Source: an uncultured Eubacteriales bacterium | Lineage (GTDB): Bacteria; Bacillota; Clostridia; Christensenellales; Pumilibacteraceae | DNA: 53,765 bases | Reading direction: 5' to 3' | NCBI GenBank assembly: GCA_902783025.1 | Contig: CACZPH010000037.1 | Location: forward strand, 1-53,765 | In this document: piece by piece, positions 21,884 to 30,304 of the stretch | Position numbering within the stretch: position 1 is the first letter of the stretch | How the letters are laid out: every line of letters starts with the position of its first letter | Made by a program: the position numbers and the translations under genes | The notes under the pieces: generated by a model | Database searches by the model: none | Told to the model about the DNA's origin: nothing | Seen by the model: only the letters and a program-made list of their open reading frames with translations

Positions 21884-22741
21884 ATGAAAACGTCTACCGA
21901 GATCAACAGCAGCGCAAAATTCGTCGGAGAAGAAAAAGCGGTCGAGCTCGTCGCAAAAGCGGGCTTCGACGCGTGGGATTTTTCGATGTTCAATATGGTC
22001 AATTACAACTGGTCTACCCGCGATTGCGAGCCGTGCGATCACCCGCTCGCAGGCGGCAAGTACGCGGAATTTGCCCGCACGCTCAGGCGCATAGGCGAGG
22101 ACAACGGCATTCATTGCAATCAGTCGCACGCGCCGTTCCCGAGCAACTGCCAAGGCGTTCGCGATATGCTCAAGCGTTCGCTCGAATGCACCGCGATAGC
22201 CGGCGGTAAGATCTGCGTAATCCATCCGTGCAACAACCTCGGAGCGGAGGAAAACGCGGAAATGTTCGCTTCTCTTTTGCCGTTTGCGCACGAGGTAGGC
22301 GTAAAGATCGCGACCGAAAATATGTGGAACTGGACCAAGACCGAAGACCACGCCTTGCCCGCCGCCTGCTCGGACGAAAAGAGTTTTTGCGACCATATAC
22401 GAGCCGTAAACGACGAGTTTTTGGTGGCGTGCCTCGATATAGGCCACGCCGAAATGCGCGGGCTTAACACCTCGGCGGTAAAGCTTATCCGCGCGCTCGG
22501 TCCTTCGCTTCAGGCGCTGCATATCCACGACAACGACAAGTGGCACGACAGCCACCAACTGCCCTATACCATGTCGATCGACTTTCCGCCTATCATCCGC
22601 GCGCTCAGGGAAGTCGGCTACAAGGGCTATTTCACTCTCGAATGCGACGCTTATATCAAGGCGGCCGAAGACTTGGAGCGCAAACTTTCCGATATGTCCC
22701 GCACCGTCCGCAAAATGGCAGACGAATTCGAAAGCTTGTAA
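21884..22741 (+). CDS. Sugar phosphate isomerase/epimerase family protein
   Basis: 285 residues, xylose-isomerase-like TIM barrel (AP_endonuc_2 fold). Metal-ligand regions in order: NQSHAPF (His), CVIHPCNN (His), KIATENMWNW (Glu), ACLDIGHAEM (Asp, His), LHIHDND (His, Asp) and TLECDAY (Glu). Such enzymes isomerise or epimerise keto-sugars and inositol derivatives; the substrate cannot be told. GTAAGGAG gives a strong ribosome site before the ATG. Its first 37 nt and entire upstream region are duplicated at 20858-21047, where the start codon is lost. Single-gene transcription unit; no terminator is obvious directly after it. Confidence 0.88.
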   Translation: MKTSTEINSSAKFVGEEKAVELVAKAGFDAWDFSMFNMVNYNWSTRDCEPCDHPLAGGKYAEFARTLRRIGEDNGIHCNQSHAPFPSNCQGVRDMLKRSLECTAIAGGKICVIHPCNNLGAEENAEMFASLLPFAHEVGVKIATENMWNWTKTEDHALPAACSDEKSFCDHIRAVNDEFLVACLDIGHAEMRGLNTSAVKLIRALGPSLQALHIHDNDKWHDSHQLPYTMSIDFPPIIRALREVGYKGYFTLECDAYIKAAEDLERKLSDMSRTVRKMADEFESL

Positions 22742-22805
22742 GCGTATTATAAACGGTTGAAATCATACGACAATGACGCCGACGCTGAAAAACCGTATAT
22801 AATTT
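22742..22805 (+). promoter_or_regulatory. Probable promoter of the candidate RNA
   Basis: TATAAT at 22798-22803 is clear. The -35 is weak (TGACGC at 22774-22779 with an 18-nt spacer). Transcription would start near 22808-22810. Confidence 0.45.
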
Positions 22806-22992
22806 TTGCGGCGGATCGGTAGCGGTACAAAGAGAGAGTATGCGATCAAGAACAGATTATCCGGAAGCCCCCTTTGCGCACGGTAAGAAGCAAACGCAAA
22901 GCCCGCTAGGTCTCGCCGTATGCGCGCGTAGCGCACGGACTACCACAATAGAATTATGCCCGAAAAAGAAGCCCCGCCGGTTAAACCTGCAG
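22806..22992 (+). ncRNA. Candidate structured non-coding RNA
   Basis: No ORF lies between 22742 and 23125. Nested complementarity supports one folded RNA: CGGCGG (22809-22814) with CCGCCG (22974-22979) closes the structure, GGTAG (22818-22822) pairs with CTACC (22940-22944), and internal hairpins are CTTTGCG/CGCAAAG (22872-22878 with 22895-22901) and TGCGC/GCGCA (22921-22925 with 22931-22935). A T-tract follows at 22999-23004. It does not show the SRP, tmRNA, RNase P, T-box or common riboswitch signatures I know. A 6S-like or lineage-specific RNA, or a leader of the ABC gene, are possibilities. Confidence 0.4.
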
Positions 22993-23064
22993 GTCGCTTT
23001 TTTGTTGAAAGTGTGAAAATTTTTGTTTTTTTGCTAAAAAAGCCGTAATTCGCCTTAATTTGCT

Positions 23065-23093
23065 TTGACAAAAAAATATTATACATATATAAT
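23065..23093 (+). promoter_or_regulatory. Promoter of the fused ABC exporter
   Basis: TTGACA (23065-23070), 17 nt, TATAAT (23088-23093); CGGAG ribosome site before the ATG at 23126. Confidence 0.85.
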
Positions 23094-23125
23094 ACAGTTT
23101 GTAAAAAATTCTACGGAGCAAAAAA

Positions 23126-25957
23126 ATGCTGAAACTCAAGAATATAGTCAAGGAATACCCCGTACCCGGCGACAAAGTAGTAGCCCTTTCGGACGTTTCG
23201 CTTTCTTTTCGCAAAAACGAATTCGTATCCGTTCTGGGTCCGTCCGGCTGCGGCAAAACGACGATGCTCAACATTATCGGCGGGCTTGACAGATACACGA
23301 GCGGCGATCTCGTCATAGACGGCGTTTCGACCAAGAAGTACACCGACCGCGACTGGGACAACTACCGCAATCACAGTATAGGTTTCGTTTTTCAGAGCTA
23401 CAACCTTATCCCGCACCAGACGATTCTCGGCAACGTCGAACTCGCGCTGACGATAGCGGGAGTAGGCAAGGCGGAGCGCATAGAGCGCGCCAAAGCCGCT
23501 CTTGACAAAGTAGGGCTTTCGGGACAGTATTACAAGCGCCCCAATCAGCTTTCGGGCGGACAAATGCAGCGCGTAGCCATTGCCCGCGCCCTCGTCAACG
23601 ATCCGGAAATAATCCTTGCCGACGAGCCTACCGGCGCGCTCGACACCAAGACTTCGACGCAGGTCATGGATCTTCTCAAGGAAGTGGCACGTGACAGGCT
23701 CGTAATAATGGTAACGCACAACCCCGAGCTTGCCGAGCAGTATTCGACGCGAATCATACGCCTTCTCGACGGCCGCGTGATCGACGACACCATGCCTTAC
23801 TCGGAAGAAGAGGAAGACGCGGAGCGCCTGACCGCGGAAGAAACGGAAGACGACGATCTGAACGTCGCGGAAGAAGCGCAGGCGGCAAGGGACGAGCGGA
23901 AGAAACGGCGCAAAGCGAAAATGTCTTTCTTTACGTCTTTCCGCCTCTCCGCCCAAAACTTATGGACAAAACGCGCGCGCAGCATTCTTACGTCCATTGC
24001 CGGCGCTATCGGCATAATCGGCGTTTCTTTGGTGCTTGCGATGTCGTTCGGCGTGCAGACGTACATAAACAATATGCAAAACGATATGTTATCGGGCAAC
24101 CCGATCAAGATCTCGCAGTCGGCTTTCGATATGAATTCGCTCATGGACAAAATGACTCCCGCCGAAAAAGAGCAAGTCATTCGCGAAAACGGTTACGTGT
24201 ATATCGATTCGATGGTGGATAATCTCGTCGAAAAGTCCAAGAACGCCGAGAGCCTTATCATCAACAACACCATTACGACCGATTATATGGACTACGTGGC
24301 GGGACTCGGCAAGAAAGACGCGGCGGCGGTTTTCTTCGATTATAACCTTGACGTAGGATCGAATATTTACGCCGATTTTACTTCCGAAGCGGGCTTTACG
24401 CACGCGGCGGGCGATCCGTACGTGAGCGAAACCAAACGCCTTTCGCTCGCCGCCATACGCAATCTTTACATTTCCATACTTCAGACTACGCCGTTCGAGG
24501 ACTACGCGTCGTATATCACGTCGATAGTCGACAATTTCCGGCAATGCCCCGCGGACGAGAACTATATTCTCGAGCAGTACGATCTTATTGACGGCAAAGT
24601 TGCGGACCCGACCAATAAAGAAGAAGTCATGATAGTTCTTTCCGACGAGAGCAAACTTACCGATATTCTTCTCGCTCAGCTCGGGTACTACGGACAGAGC
24701 CAATTTCTGCACCACATTTACGCGGCGGAGCCCACGCGCTTTGCCGAAATGGAACCGTACTACGCGGACGAAAGCCTCGATCGCGAAAAGTTTTCGTACG
24801 AAGAACTTAAAGGCAAAACCTTTACCTGGTATCCCAACGACGTGGTTTTCAAGGATCCCCAAATGCTCACTATTCCCGCTATGGGCGGTCAGCCCGCGCG
24901 CAGCGTGTTTACGAGCGAATATAACTACGAGGCGACGGAGAGTTTTACCGACGGCGTGGAACTTAAGATAGTCGGCATACTCCGGCCCAAAGCCGGTATT
25001 TCGTACGGCTGCATGGAGAGCGGATTTTACTATACCGAAGCGTTTACGAAGTACGTAATCGATACTAATATCGATTCCGAGATAGTCAACGTACTCAAAA
25101 CCGCCGAGCTCGACTCGGTATATTCGGGCGACAACTATTCGCTCGGTATGCTCGGACACGCGGGCGTAGCCTTTAATTATTCGTACGTATACAAGGGAGA
25201 GCAGACGAACGAGACCGGTTACGTGGGCTCGCCCAACTCCACGGCGGCGCTTTTCTCGGCTTTTTCGACGATAATGGGCGGCGGCGGAATGGGCAGCGCG
25301 GACACCTTTGTGCTTACTTTGCAGAACTTAGGCGGCTCTAAGGTGGCGTATTCCATCTCGGTTTATCCCGTAAACTTCGACCGCAAAGCCAACGTTCTTA
25401 AGTATCTCGACAAGTGGAACGGCGGCGGCGACGTGACATTTACCGTGCGATCGAGCGGAGAAAAGAAAACGCTTACCGCCGACCAGCGCGAAAAAATAGT
25501 CTATACCGACAACTTATCTTTAGTGATAAATATGATCAGCGAGTTTATTCAGATAGTGACGATAGCCCTTATCGGCTTTACCGCGCTTTCGCTCGTCGTG
25601 TCGTCCTTTATGATAGCGATAATAACTTACGTTTCGGTAGTCGAGCGCGTCAAGGAGATAGGCGTTATCAGGTCTTTGGGCGGCAGGAAGAAAGACGTTT
25701 CGCGTTTGTTTACCGCGGAGACCTTTATCATCGGTCTGGCTTCCGGTATCTTCGGCATATTTATCACGTATCTTTTCTCGTTTATCATCAATCTTATCGT
25801 CGGCTCGCTCACGCCTATCGGACAAATCGCGATACTGCCTTGGTACGAAGCCGCGCTTATGATAGTCATCAGCGTTCTGCTTACGCTCATATCCGGCGTA
25901 TTTCCCGCGCGTGCGGCGGCGAAAAAAGATCCCGTCGTGGCGCTCAGGACCGAATAA
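23126..25957 (+). CDS. Fused ABC ATPase-FtsX-type permease (MacB/LolD-like)
   Basis: 943 residues. The ATPase is at 1-235: Walker A GPSGCGKTT, signature LSGGQMQRVAIARAL, Walker B IILADEPTGALD, H-loop MVTHN. An acidic/basic linker (EEEEDAERLTAEETEDD, then RKKRRKAK) leads to the permease: TM1 at about 278-305, a roughly 490-residue extracytoplasmic region, then three C-terminal TM helices (about 795-830, 860-890, 905-930) with the FtsX signature VVERVKEIGVIRSLGGRKKDV. This class couples ATP use to mechanical transmission, exporting peptides or lipoproteins or resisting antimicrobial peptides. Having ATPase and permease in one chain and no partner gene suggests a homodimer. Its own promoter precedes it. 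Confidence 0.92.
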   Translation: MLKLKNIVKEYPVPGDKVVALSDVSLSFRKNEFVSVLGPSGCGKTTMLNIIGGLDRYTSGDLVIDGVSTKKYTDRDWDNYRNHSIGFVFQSYNLIPHQTILGNVELALTIAGVGKAERIERAKAALDKVGLSGQYYKRPNQLSGGQMQRVAIARALVNDPEIILADEPTGALDTKTSTQVMDLLKEVARDRLVIMVTHNPELAEQYSTRIIRLLDGRVIDDTMPYSEEEEDAERLTAEETEDDDLNVAEEAQAARDERKKRRKAKMSFFTSFRLSAQNLWTKRARSILTSIAGAIGIIGVSLVLAMSFGVQTYINNMQNDMLSGNPIKISQSAFDMNSLMDKMTPAEKEQVIRENGYVYIDSMVDNLVEKSKNAESLIINNTITTDYMDYVAGLGKKDAAAVFFDYNLDVGSNIYADFTSEAGFTHAAGDPYVSETKRLSLAAIRNLYISILQTTPFEDYASYITSIVDNFRQCPADENYILEQYDLIDGKVADPTNKEEVMIVLSDESKLTDILLAQLGYYGQSQFLHHIYAAEPTRFAEMEPYYADESLDREKFSYEELKGKTFTWYPNDVVFKDPQMLTIPAMGGQPARSVFTSEYNYEATESFTDGVELKIVGILRPKAGISYGCMESGFYYTEAFTKYVIDTNIDSEIVNVLKTAELDSVYSGDNYSLGMLGHAGVAFNYSYVYKGEQTNETGYVGSPNSTAALFSAFSTIMGGGGMGSADTFVLTLQNLGGSKVAYSISVYPVNFDRKANVLKYLDKWNGGGDVTFTVRSSGEKKTLTADQREKIVYTDNLSLVINMISEFIQIVTIALIGFTALSLVVSSFMIAIITYVSVVERVKEIGVIRSLGGRKKDVSRLFTAETFIIGLASGIFGIFITYLFSFIINLIVGSLTPIGQIAILPWYEAALMIVISVLLTLISGVFPARAAAKKDPVVALRTE

Positions 25958-26089
25958 AGTCGGACTTTTCCCGTTTGCCCGCTTTGCTTTTTACGCGCGC
26001 GGAGCGGGCGCGGCGGCGAAAAAACGGCAAAAATCGCGCCGGATCCGCCTTTTTGAGCCCAACAGTTTTTCCAAAAGAGCGAAAAACAG

Positions 26090-26118
26090 TTGACTTAATG
26101 GATTTTTTAATTTATAAT
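26090..26118 (+). promoter_or_regulatory. rpmH promoter
   Basis: TTGACT (26090-26095), 17 nt, TATAAT (26113-26118); AATAGGAG lies before the ATG at 26159. Confidence 0.85.
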
Positions 26119-26158
26119 TAAACGGTAAAATATTTTGTAAACAATAGGAGTTATCGAT

Positions 26159-26317
26159 ATGAACGTTAAGAGAACTTATCAACCCAAGAAAAGACACAGA
26201 CAGAAAGTACACGGCTTCAGAGCAAGAATGAAGACTTCGGGAGGAAGAAGAGTTCTTGCCCGCAGAAGAAACAAGGGCAGAAAGAACATTGCCGCTAAGC
26301 CCCTTGGCTCTCACTAA
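26159..26317 (+). CDS. rpmH: 50S ribosomal protein bL34
   Basis: A 52-residue highly basic protein: [20 protein letters not shown], then [20 protein letters not shown], ending LGSH. The KRTYQPxxRxRxxxHGFRxRM core is diagnostic of bL34. It is slightly longer than the usual 44-46 residues because of C-terminal [16 protein letters not shown] precedes the ATG. First gene of the conserved rpmH-rnpA-yidD-yidC-jag cluster. A terminator between it and rnpA should make L34 mRNA more abundant than the downstream messages. Confidence 0.98.
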   Translation: MNVKRTYQPKKRHRQKVHGFRARMKTSGGRRVLARRRNKGRKNIAAKPLGSH

Positions 26318-26376
26318 GCTATAACAGGGAACGGTTGGTTGCCCATACCGGCGTAAAATAATACACCGAACGAAAC

Positions 26377-26403
26377 GCTCCTTGAATAAAGGAGCATTTT
26401 TTT
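26377..26403 (+). terminator. Terminator/attenuator between rpmH and rnpA
   Basis: GCTCCTT and AAGGAGC form a perfect 7-bp stem (loop GAATA) followed by ATTTTTTT, ending 6 nt before the rnpA ATG. The left arm also covers an anti-Shine-Dalgarno-like sequence, and AAGGAG in the right arm is the only ribosome-site-like sequence near rnpA. Confidence 0.85.
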
Positions 26404-26408
26404 AAGAA

Positions 26409-26771
26409 ATGCTAAGTAAGACTCACAGACTTTCGAAAAACGGCTCGTTTAACTACGTTTACCGTAACGGCACGCCCGTTTACGCCAAGGATCTTACGTT
26501 GTTATACGTTCCTTCGTCTACCGATTCAGTCAGAGTCGGCTTTTCGGTCAACAACAAAATCGGCAAGGCGGTCGTGCGCAACAAGCTCAAGCGCCGTCTT
26601 CGCGCGATAGCGGCGGAGTTTATTCCGCGACTTAGCGGATGCCAATGCGTTTTCGTCGCCAAGAAAGGTCTTGAAGAGGTAAGTTTTGCCGATCTTCACG
26701 CCTTAGTCGAGAAACTATTTGTCAAATCGGGACTTGTCAATGAGAAGAAAGAGGAAGAAGAGCGCGCTTGA
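26409..26771 (+). CDS. rnpA: Ribonuclease P protein component
   Basis: 120 residues: [20 protein letters not shown] at the start, then [24 protein letters not shown] containing the RNR motif that contacts pre-tRNA. It pairs with the RnpB RNA to mature tRNA 5' ends. It is downstream of rpmH across a terminator, and its 3' end overlaps yidD by 32 nt. The C-terminal tail ([10 protein letters not shown]) is charged and encoded within the overlap. The only AAGGAG near the start is held in the right arm of the terminator hairpin (26389-26394), so read-through and translation could be linked. Confidence 0.96.
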   Translation: MLSKTHRLSKNGSFNYVYRNGTPVYAKDLTLLYVPSSTDSVRVGFSVNNKIGKAVVRNKLKRRLRAIAAEFIPRLSGCQCVFVAKKGLEEVSFADLHALVEKLFVKSGLVNEKKEEEERA

Positions 26772-27036
26772 AATATTAGTGTACGCGGTCACGTTTAGGT
26801 GGCTGTTTTGCGGTCTTATCCTTATTTACAAAAAACTTATCTCGCCGCTTTTCCCGCCGACGTGCATATATACGCCGACTTGTTCGACTTATATGCTCGA
26901 GGCGATCGAGAAATTCGGCGTGGCTAAAGGCACGTATTTGGGAACGAAGCGCATTATGCGTTGCGTGCCGTGGAAAAAAGGCGGCTTCGATCCCGTACCC
27001 GACAACCCAAAAGGAGATATGAAATGGCTTTTTTAA
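26740..27036 (+). CDS. yidD: Membrane protein insertion efficiency factor YidD
   Basis: 98 residues from the ATG at 26740; a TTG at 26719 would add seven residues but has no better support. Family signature: [35 protein letters not shown], then [20 protein letters not shown]. The conserved Cys residues and the GGFDPVP motif are intact, with one amphipathic/hydrophobic N-terminal segment. It helps YidC insert membrane proteins. It overlaps rnpA by 32 nt and yidC by 13 nt, so the three are translationally coupled. Confidence 0.95.
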   Translation: MRRKRKKSALEILVYAVTFRWLFCGLILIYKKLISPLFPPTCIYTPTCSTYMLEAIEKFGVAKGTYLGTKRIMRCVPWKKGGFDPVPDNPKGDMKWLF

Positions 27037-28370
27037 GCTCGCTTACGAGTGCTTTTTATAATATAGGCGTTACCGCGCCCACGGGCGGCGCAAGGCTTTG
27101 GGAATTTCTTATCCTCGACGTCTTTAACTGGGGATTTTTGGCAAACTACGGCTGGAGAGTTTTATTGTTTACCATACTTCTCAAGCTGCTACTCTCGCCG
27201 GTAGATATCTTTACCAAGATCAACGCGCGCAAAAACCAAAAGGTAATGCGCAAATACAAGGATACTTTCGAGCAGATCGACCGCCAGTACGCCAACGATC
27301 CGCGCATGCAAATGCAGAAGCGCAACGAATTCCAGAAGAAGGTCGGCGGCGGCATTAATCCGCTTATGACTTGCCTTCCGCTCATCCTTACGATGGTAAT
27401 ATTCATTACGCTGTTCAACGGACTGGGCAACATCGGCGCGTACAAGAATCTGAAACAGTACGTTACTTTGTACAACGAATACAAAAACGTTTCGCAATGC
27501 GTAGTGGTCGACGGAGCGAAAAATCTTACCGACGACCATTCCACGCTCTCCGCGGACGGAACCGTTTCGCCCGAGCGCGAAGAAAAATACCGCAAGTATT
27601 TCGTCGAAGGCGTCGACAAATATATCGCCTCGCTCGAAGATACCGACTCTCTCAAGAGCGCTTACGGAACCAAAGATAAGACATACGACGCGCTCCACGC
27701 GTGGGTAATGAGCGACGATTTCAGCGTAGCGCAGGCGGAAACGCTCGGCACGTACGTAGGCTCGCGCGCGGTATATTATATGTATGACGACGTAGTGGAG
27801 TCGTTCCTGTGGATCAAGAATATCTGGGCGGTCGACGCTCCGTGGGTCTCGTCCGTAAGTTCGTACTCCGACTGGGGCAAAAACATTCAGCGCGACAGCT
27901 ATAACAGCACCGGCAAACTCAAAATCAACGATGAAGTGCTTACCGGGTGGGAAACCGACCGCGTAGCCGCCAACAAGAAAGAGATCATGAGTAAGGACAC
28001 GTACAACGTGGTTATGCGCGACTTGCTCGTAAGCGAAGGCCACAGCGCCAACGGATATCTTGTCCTTCCGCTTTTGTCTATCCTTATGGCGCTTTTGTCC
28101 ACGATCATTTCTCAGCGCCAGCAAAAGGCTTCCGGACAGGACGCGGGAATGATGGGCAAAACGATGCTGTTTATCATGCCCGTCATGATCGGCGTATTCG
28201 CGTTTATCCAGAACGCCGCGTTCTCGCTTTACCTTGTCGCAAGCTACTTCGTATCGACCGCCATCAACCTTATTATGACGCTTATATTCTATATCGTAGA
28301 CCGCAAGGAAGACAACGTTGAAGAGATCCGCAAGTACGGCAGACCCAACTTCAACGAAGACAACGACTAA
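27024..28370 (+). CDS. yidC: YidC/SpoIIIJ-type membrane insertase with enlarged loops
   Basis: 448 residues from the ATG at 27024, preceded by AAAGGAG. The core has [21 protein letters not shown] (TM1 with the functional Arg), [16 protein letters not shown] (TM2), [20 protein letters not shown], then [29 protein letters not shown]. Bacillota YidC proteins are usually 250-300 residues. The extra length lies in an extracytoplasmic insertion after TM2 (about residues 132-262; [18 protein letters not shown]) and a second one (about 275-345) before the next TM. It has no N-terminal lipoprotein signal. It works with YidD upstream, and jag/khpB follows. Confidence 0.95.
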   Translation: MAFLSSLTSAFYNIGVTAPTGGARLWEFLILDVFNWGFLANYGWRVLLFTILLKLLLSPVDIFTKINARKNQKVMRKYKDTFEQIDRQYANDPRMQMQKRNEFQKKVGGGINPLMTCLPLILTMVIFITLFNGLGNIGAYKNLKQYVTLYNEYKNVSQCVVVDGAKNLTDDHSTLSADGTVSPEREEKYRKYFVEGVDKYIASLEDTDSLKSAYGTKDKTYDALHAWVMSDDFSVAQAETLGTYVGSRAVYYMYDDVVESFLWIKNIWAVDAPWVSSVSSYSDWGKNIQRDSYNSTGKLKINDEVLTGWETDRVAANKKEIMSKDTYNVVMRDLLVSEGHSANGYLVLPLLSILMALLSTIISQRQQKASGQDAGMMGKTMLFIMPVMIGVFAFIQNAAFSLYLVASYFVSTAINLIMTLIFYIVDRKEDNVEEIRKYGRPNFNEDND

Positions 28371-28406
28371 AAAGCCTAAAATTCTTTAGCAAAAAGAGGA
28401 AATACA

Positions 28407-29363
28407 ATGAACACTATCGAAAGCACAGGAAAGAACATCGACGAAGCTATCAAGGCAGGCCTTAGCAAGCTCAGCGAAGACTGCGGCAAAGAGATCTCGC
28501 TCGACGACGTAGACGTCGAAATTCTCTCGAGCGGCGGATTTTTCAAGAAAGCGAAAGTAATCCTTACCGTCAGCGAAGACGAAGACGCTCTTGATGAAGT
28601 TTCGGACAGGAAAGAAGTTCCCGCCGAAGAAAAGAGCGAAGAGCGGAAAGACAAAGAAGAAAAGAAAGCGAAAGCGGATAAAAAAGCGGAAAAAGCGGAG
28701 AAGAAAGAAAAGCCCGCGCCCGCCGCAGAGCCTGCGACCGAGCGGGAAAAAGCGGAAGAGGCCGAAAAGCCCGCCAAAAAAGATCGCGTAAGAAAAGAGA
28801 AAAAACCTTTCGTTAAGCCCGAGTACGTCGAGGAAGAGAAGAATTATCCCCCGGCTACCGAGGAGCAGGTCGCCAAGGCAAAAGCGTACGTCGAAGGACT
28901 TATCAAGGCTATGGAGATCGAGGCTAAGGTAGAAGCTACGAGCGAAAAAAACGTCATAAGGATAAATATTCTTTCCGACAGCGCTATCGTAATAGGACAC
29001 AGAGGCGAAACTCTCGACGCTATCCAGGCGCTCGCTAAGCGCGCGGCGGAGAACGACGATTCGCATCTTCGCGTAATAGCCGACTGCAGCGGATTTAGAG
29101 CCAAGAGAGAATCCGCGCTTACCGCGCTTGCCCGCAAGACCGCCGAAAAAGCCGTTCGCAAAGGCCGCAAGATCTCGCTCGAGCCTATGGACAGCGCGAG
29201 CCGCAAGATCATTCACTCGGCGCTTTCCGACGACGAGAGAGTATTTACCCGCAGCGAAGGCCACGAGCCTAACCGCAAGGTGATCGTTTTCCCTGTACGC
29301 CGCCGCAGATTTGAGAAGAGATCGTCGTTTGACGAGAGTGAAACGACGCCGTCCGAAGAATAA
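28407..29363 (+). CDS. jag: RNA-binding protein Jag/KhpB
   Basis: 318 residues. Jag_N domain (1-52; ESTGKNIDEAIKAGLSKL, VEILSSGGFFKKAKV), a long charged K/E/A-rich linker (about 60-140), a KH domain (about 150-220; VIRINILSDSAIVIGHRGETLDAIQAL with GHRG in place of GxxG) and an R3H domain (about 225-290; PMDSASRKIIHSALSDDERVFTRSEG). It binds RNA and affects cell-envelope and division genes in Bacillota. Directly after yidC, as in most relatives. The usual followers mnmE and mnmG are absent. Confidence 0.95.
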   Translation: MNTIESTGKNIDEAIKAGLSKLSEDCGKEISLDDVDVEILSSGGFFKKAKVILTVSEDEDALDEVSDRKEVPAEEKSEERKDKEEKKAKADKKAEKAEKKEKPAPAAEPATEREKAEEAEKPAKKDRVRKEKKPFVKPEYVEEEKNYPPATEEQVAKAKAYVEGLIKAMEIEAKVEATSEKNVIRINILSDSAIVIGHRGETLDAIQALAKRAAENDDSHLRVIADCSGFRAKRESALTALARKTAEKAVRKGRKISLEPMDSASRKIIHSALSDDERVFTRSEGHEPNRKVIVFPVRRRRFEKRSSFDESETTPSEE

Positions 29364-29440
29364 TTCGTTGATTTGGCCGGTAATTGCCGAACGCGAAAAA
29401 GCCTTTGATTTAACCTTACAATAGTCAAAAATAATCAAAA

Positions 29441-29475
29441 CGAAAAAACCGACTTTATTATAAGCCGGTTTTTTT
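29441..29475 (+). terminator. Terminator after jag
   Basis: AAAAAACCGAC and GCCGGTTTTTT form an imperfect stem with loop TTTATTATAA, followed by TTCTG. Confidence 0.75.
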
Positions 29476-29499
29476 TCTGTTTTTGCCTTTCGACTTTTT

Positions 29500-30035
29500 A
29501 TATCCTTGTCATGACTAAAGCGCAGCGAAGAACCTTCGGACTTATACGCATAATCGCTAATGAAGTGTAGTGTACCGGAATTATTACCGTCCCTCGCCGC
29601 CCGTCCGCTTTAGTCTCCGCTGTCATTCAGAGCGTAGCGAAGAATCTTCGGACCTAAACTATTGCATTGCCGCTAAAGTTAGCCATAGCGGAATTCTTAC
29701 CATACCTTTCAGCCGGTCGGCGGCGACTCGCCGCCCGTCGCACCGCTTATGCAAAATACCGTAGCGAAACACCCGCCGTATCTTTCAGTCAGTCAACGGC
29801 GACTCGCCGCATTTGCCCGCAAGGGCAAAATTCATTTTGCGTAAGCAAAAATTCACGGAGACTTCAGCCTACCGCCGCCAGTCCGCGGCGACTCGCCGCT
29901 GTCATTCAGAGCGTAGCGAAGAATCTTCGGCATTATACTGTCGCACCGCTTATGCAAAATACCGTGGCGAAACACCCGCCGTATCTTTCAGTCGGTCCGC
30001 GGAGACTCGCCGCAGTCCGCGACGGTTTTTCCTTA
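29500..30035. repeat. Composite intergenic repeat block
   Basis: No gene lies between 29364 and 30304. A TCATTCAGAGCGTAGCGAAG element occurs at 29622 and 29900, with a diverged copy near 29508. This is the common intergenic repeat that reads CHSERSEES when translated. A second unit of about 73 nt starting CGCACCGCTTATGCAAAATA occurs at about 29739-29811 and 29942-30014, differing at few positions. Interspersed GGCGACTCGCCGC motifs and small hairpins (TTGCCCGCAAGGGCAA, TTTTGCGTAAGCAAAA) complete the block. It is probably a non-autonomous repeat family. Confidence 0.75.
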
Positions 30036-30116
30036 TAATATACGCGCACGCGCGCACTTGCCGTATTTCGTCCTTTGCCGCGGGGCACCCTCAATGCCGA
30101 CCGCGGAGACTCTTTG

Positions 30117-30250
30117 CTGCATAAAATCCGCATAAAACCTTGCATAAACCGACTTTTATGCATAAAACGCAAAAAATAAAAAAATATCTGCATAAATATT
30201 CAAAAACCTCTTGACAAACCGAATAAAGAGGTATATAATACGTGCATAAT
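30117..30250 (+). promoter_or_regulatory. Cluster of GCATAAA sites including an ARG-box-like palindrome
   Basis: GCATAA occurs at 30119, 30130, 30142, 30160, 30190 and 30244; the first five continue to GCATAAA. The copy at 30189-30202 reads TGCATAAATATTCA, one base from a perfect palindrome of the ArgR-box type. The sites lie upstream of and across the transporter promoter (30211-30239). This suggests repression by an ArgR-like protein in response to an amino acid. Confidence 0.5.
30211..30239 (+). promoter_or_regulatory. Promoter of the amino-acid ABC operon
   Basis: TTGACA (30211-30216), 17 nt, TATAAT (30234-30239). AAAAGGAG precedes the ATG at 30305. Confidence 0.9.
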
Positions 30251-30304
30251 TCGTTTTCGGGTTATAAAAATGCAAAATAAAGGAACAAAAAGGAGATATT
30301 TATT

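Larger units (their letters stand above)
21731..21920 (+). repeat. 190-bp direct repeat, right copy
   Basis: This is the intact counterpart of 20858-21047, with a functional-looking promoter and an ATG start for the isomerase gene. See the left copy for comparison. Confidence 0.95.

Noticed and set aside
24089..25159. 356-codon minus-strand ORF
   Set aside because: Antisense shadow of the ABC exporter's extracytoplasmic region.
26000..26160. Replication origin next to rpmH
   Set aside because: rpmH is often near oriC, but no dnaA gene and no cluster of DnaA boxes (TTATCCACA) was seen here.
29570..30124. ORFs containing CHSERSEES peptides
   Set aside because: These are translations of a common intergenic repeat, not genes.
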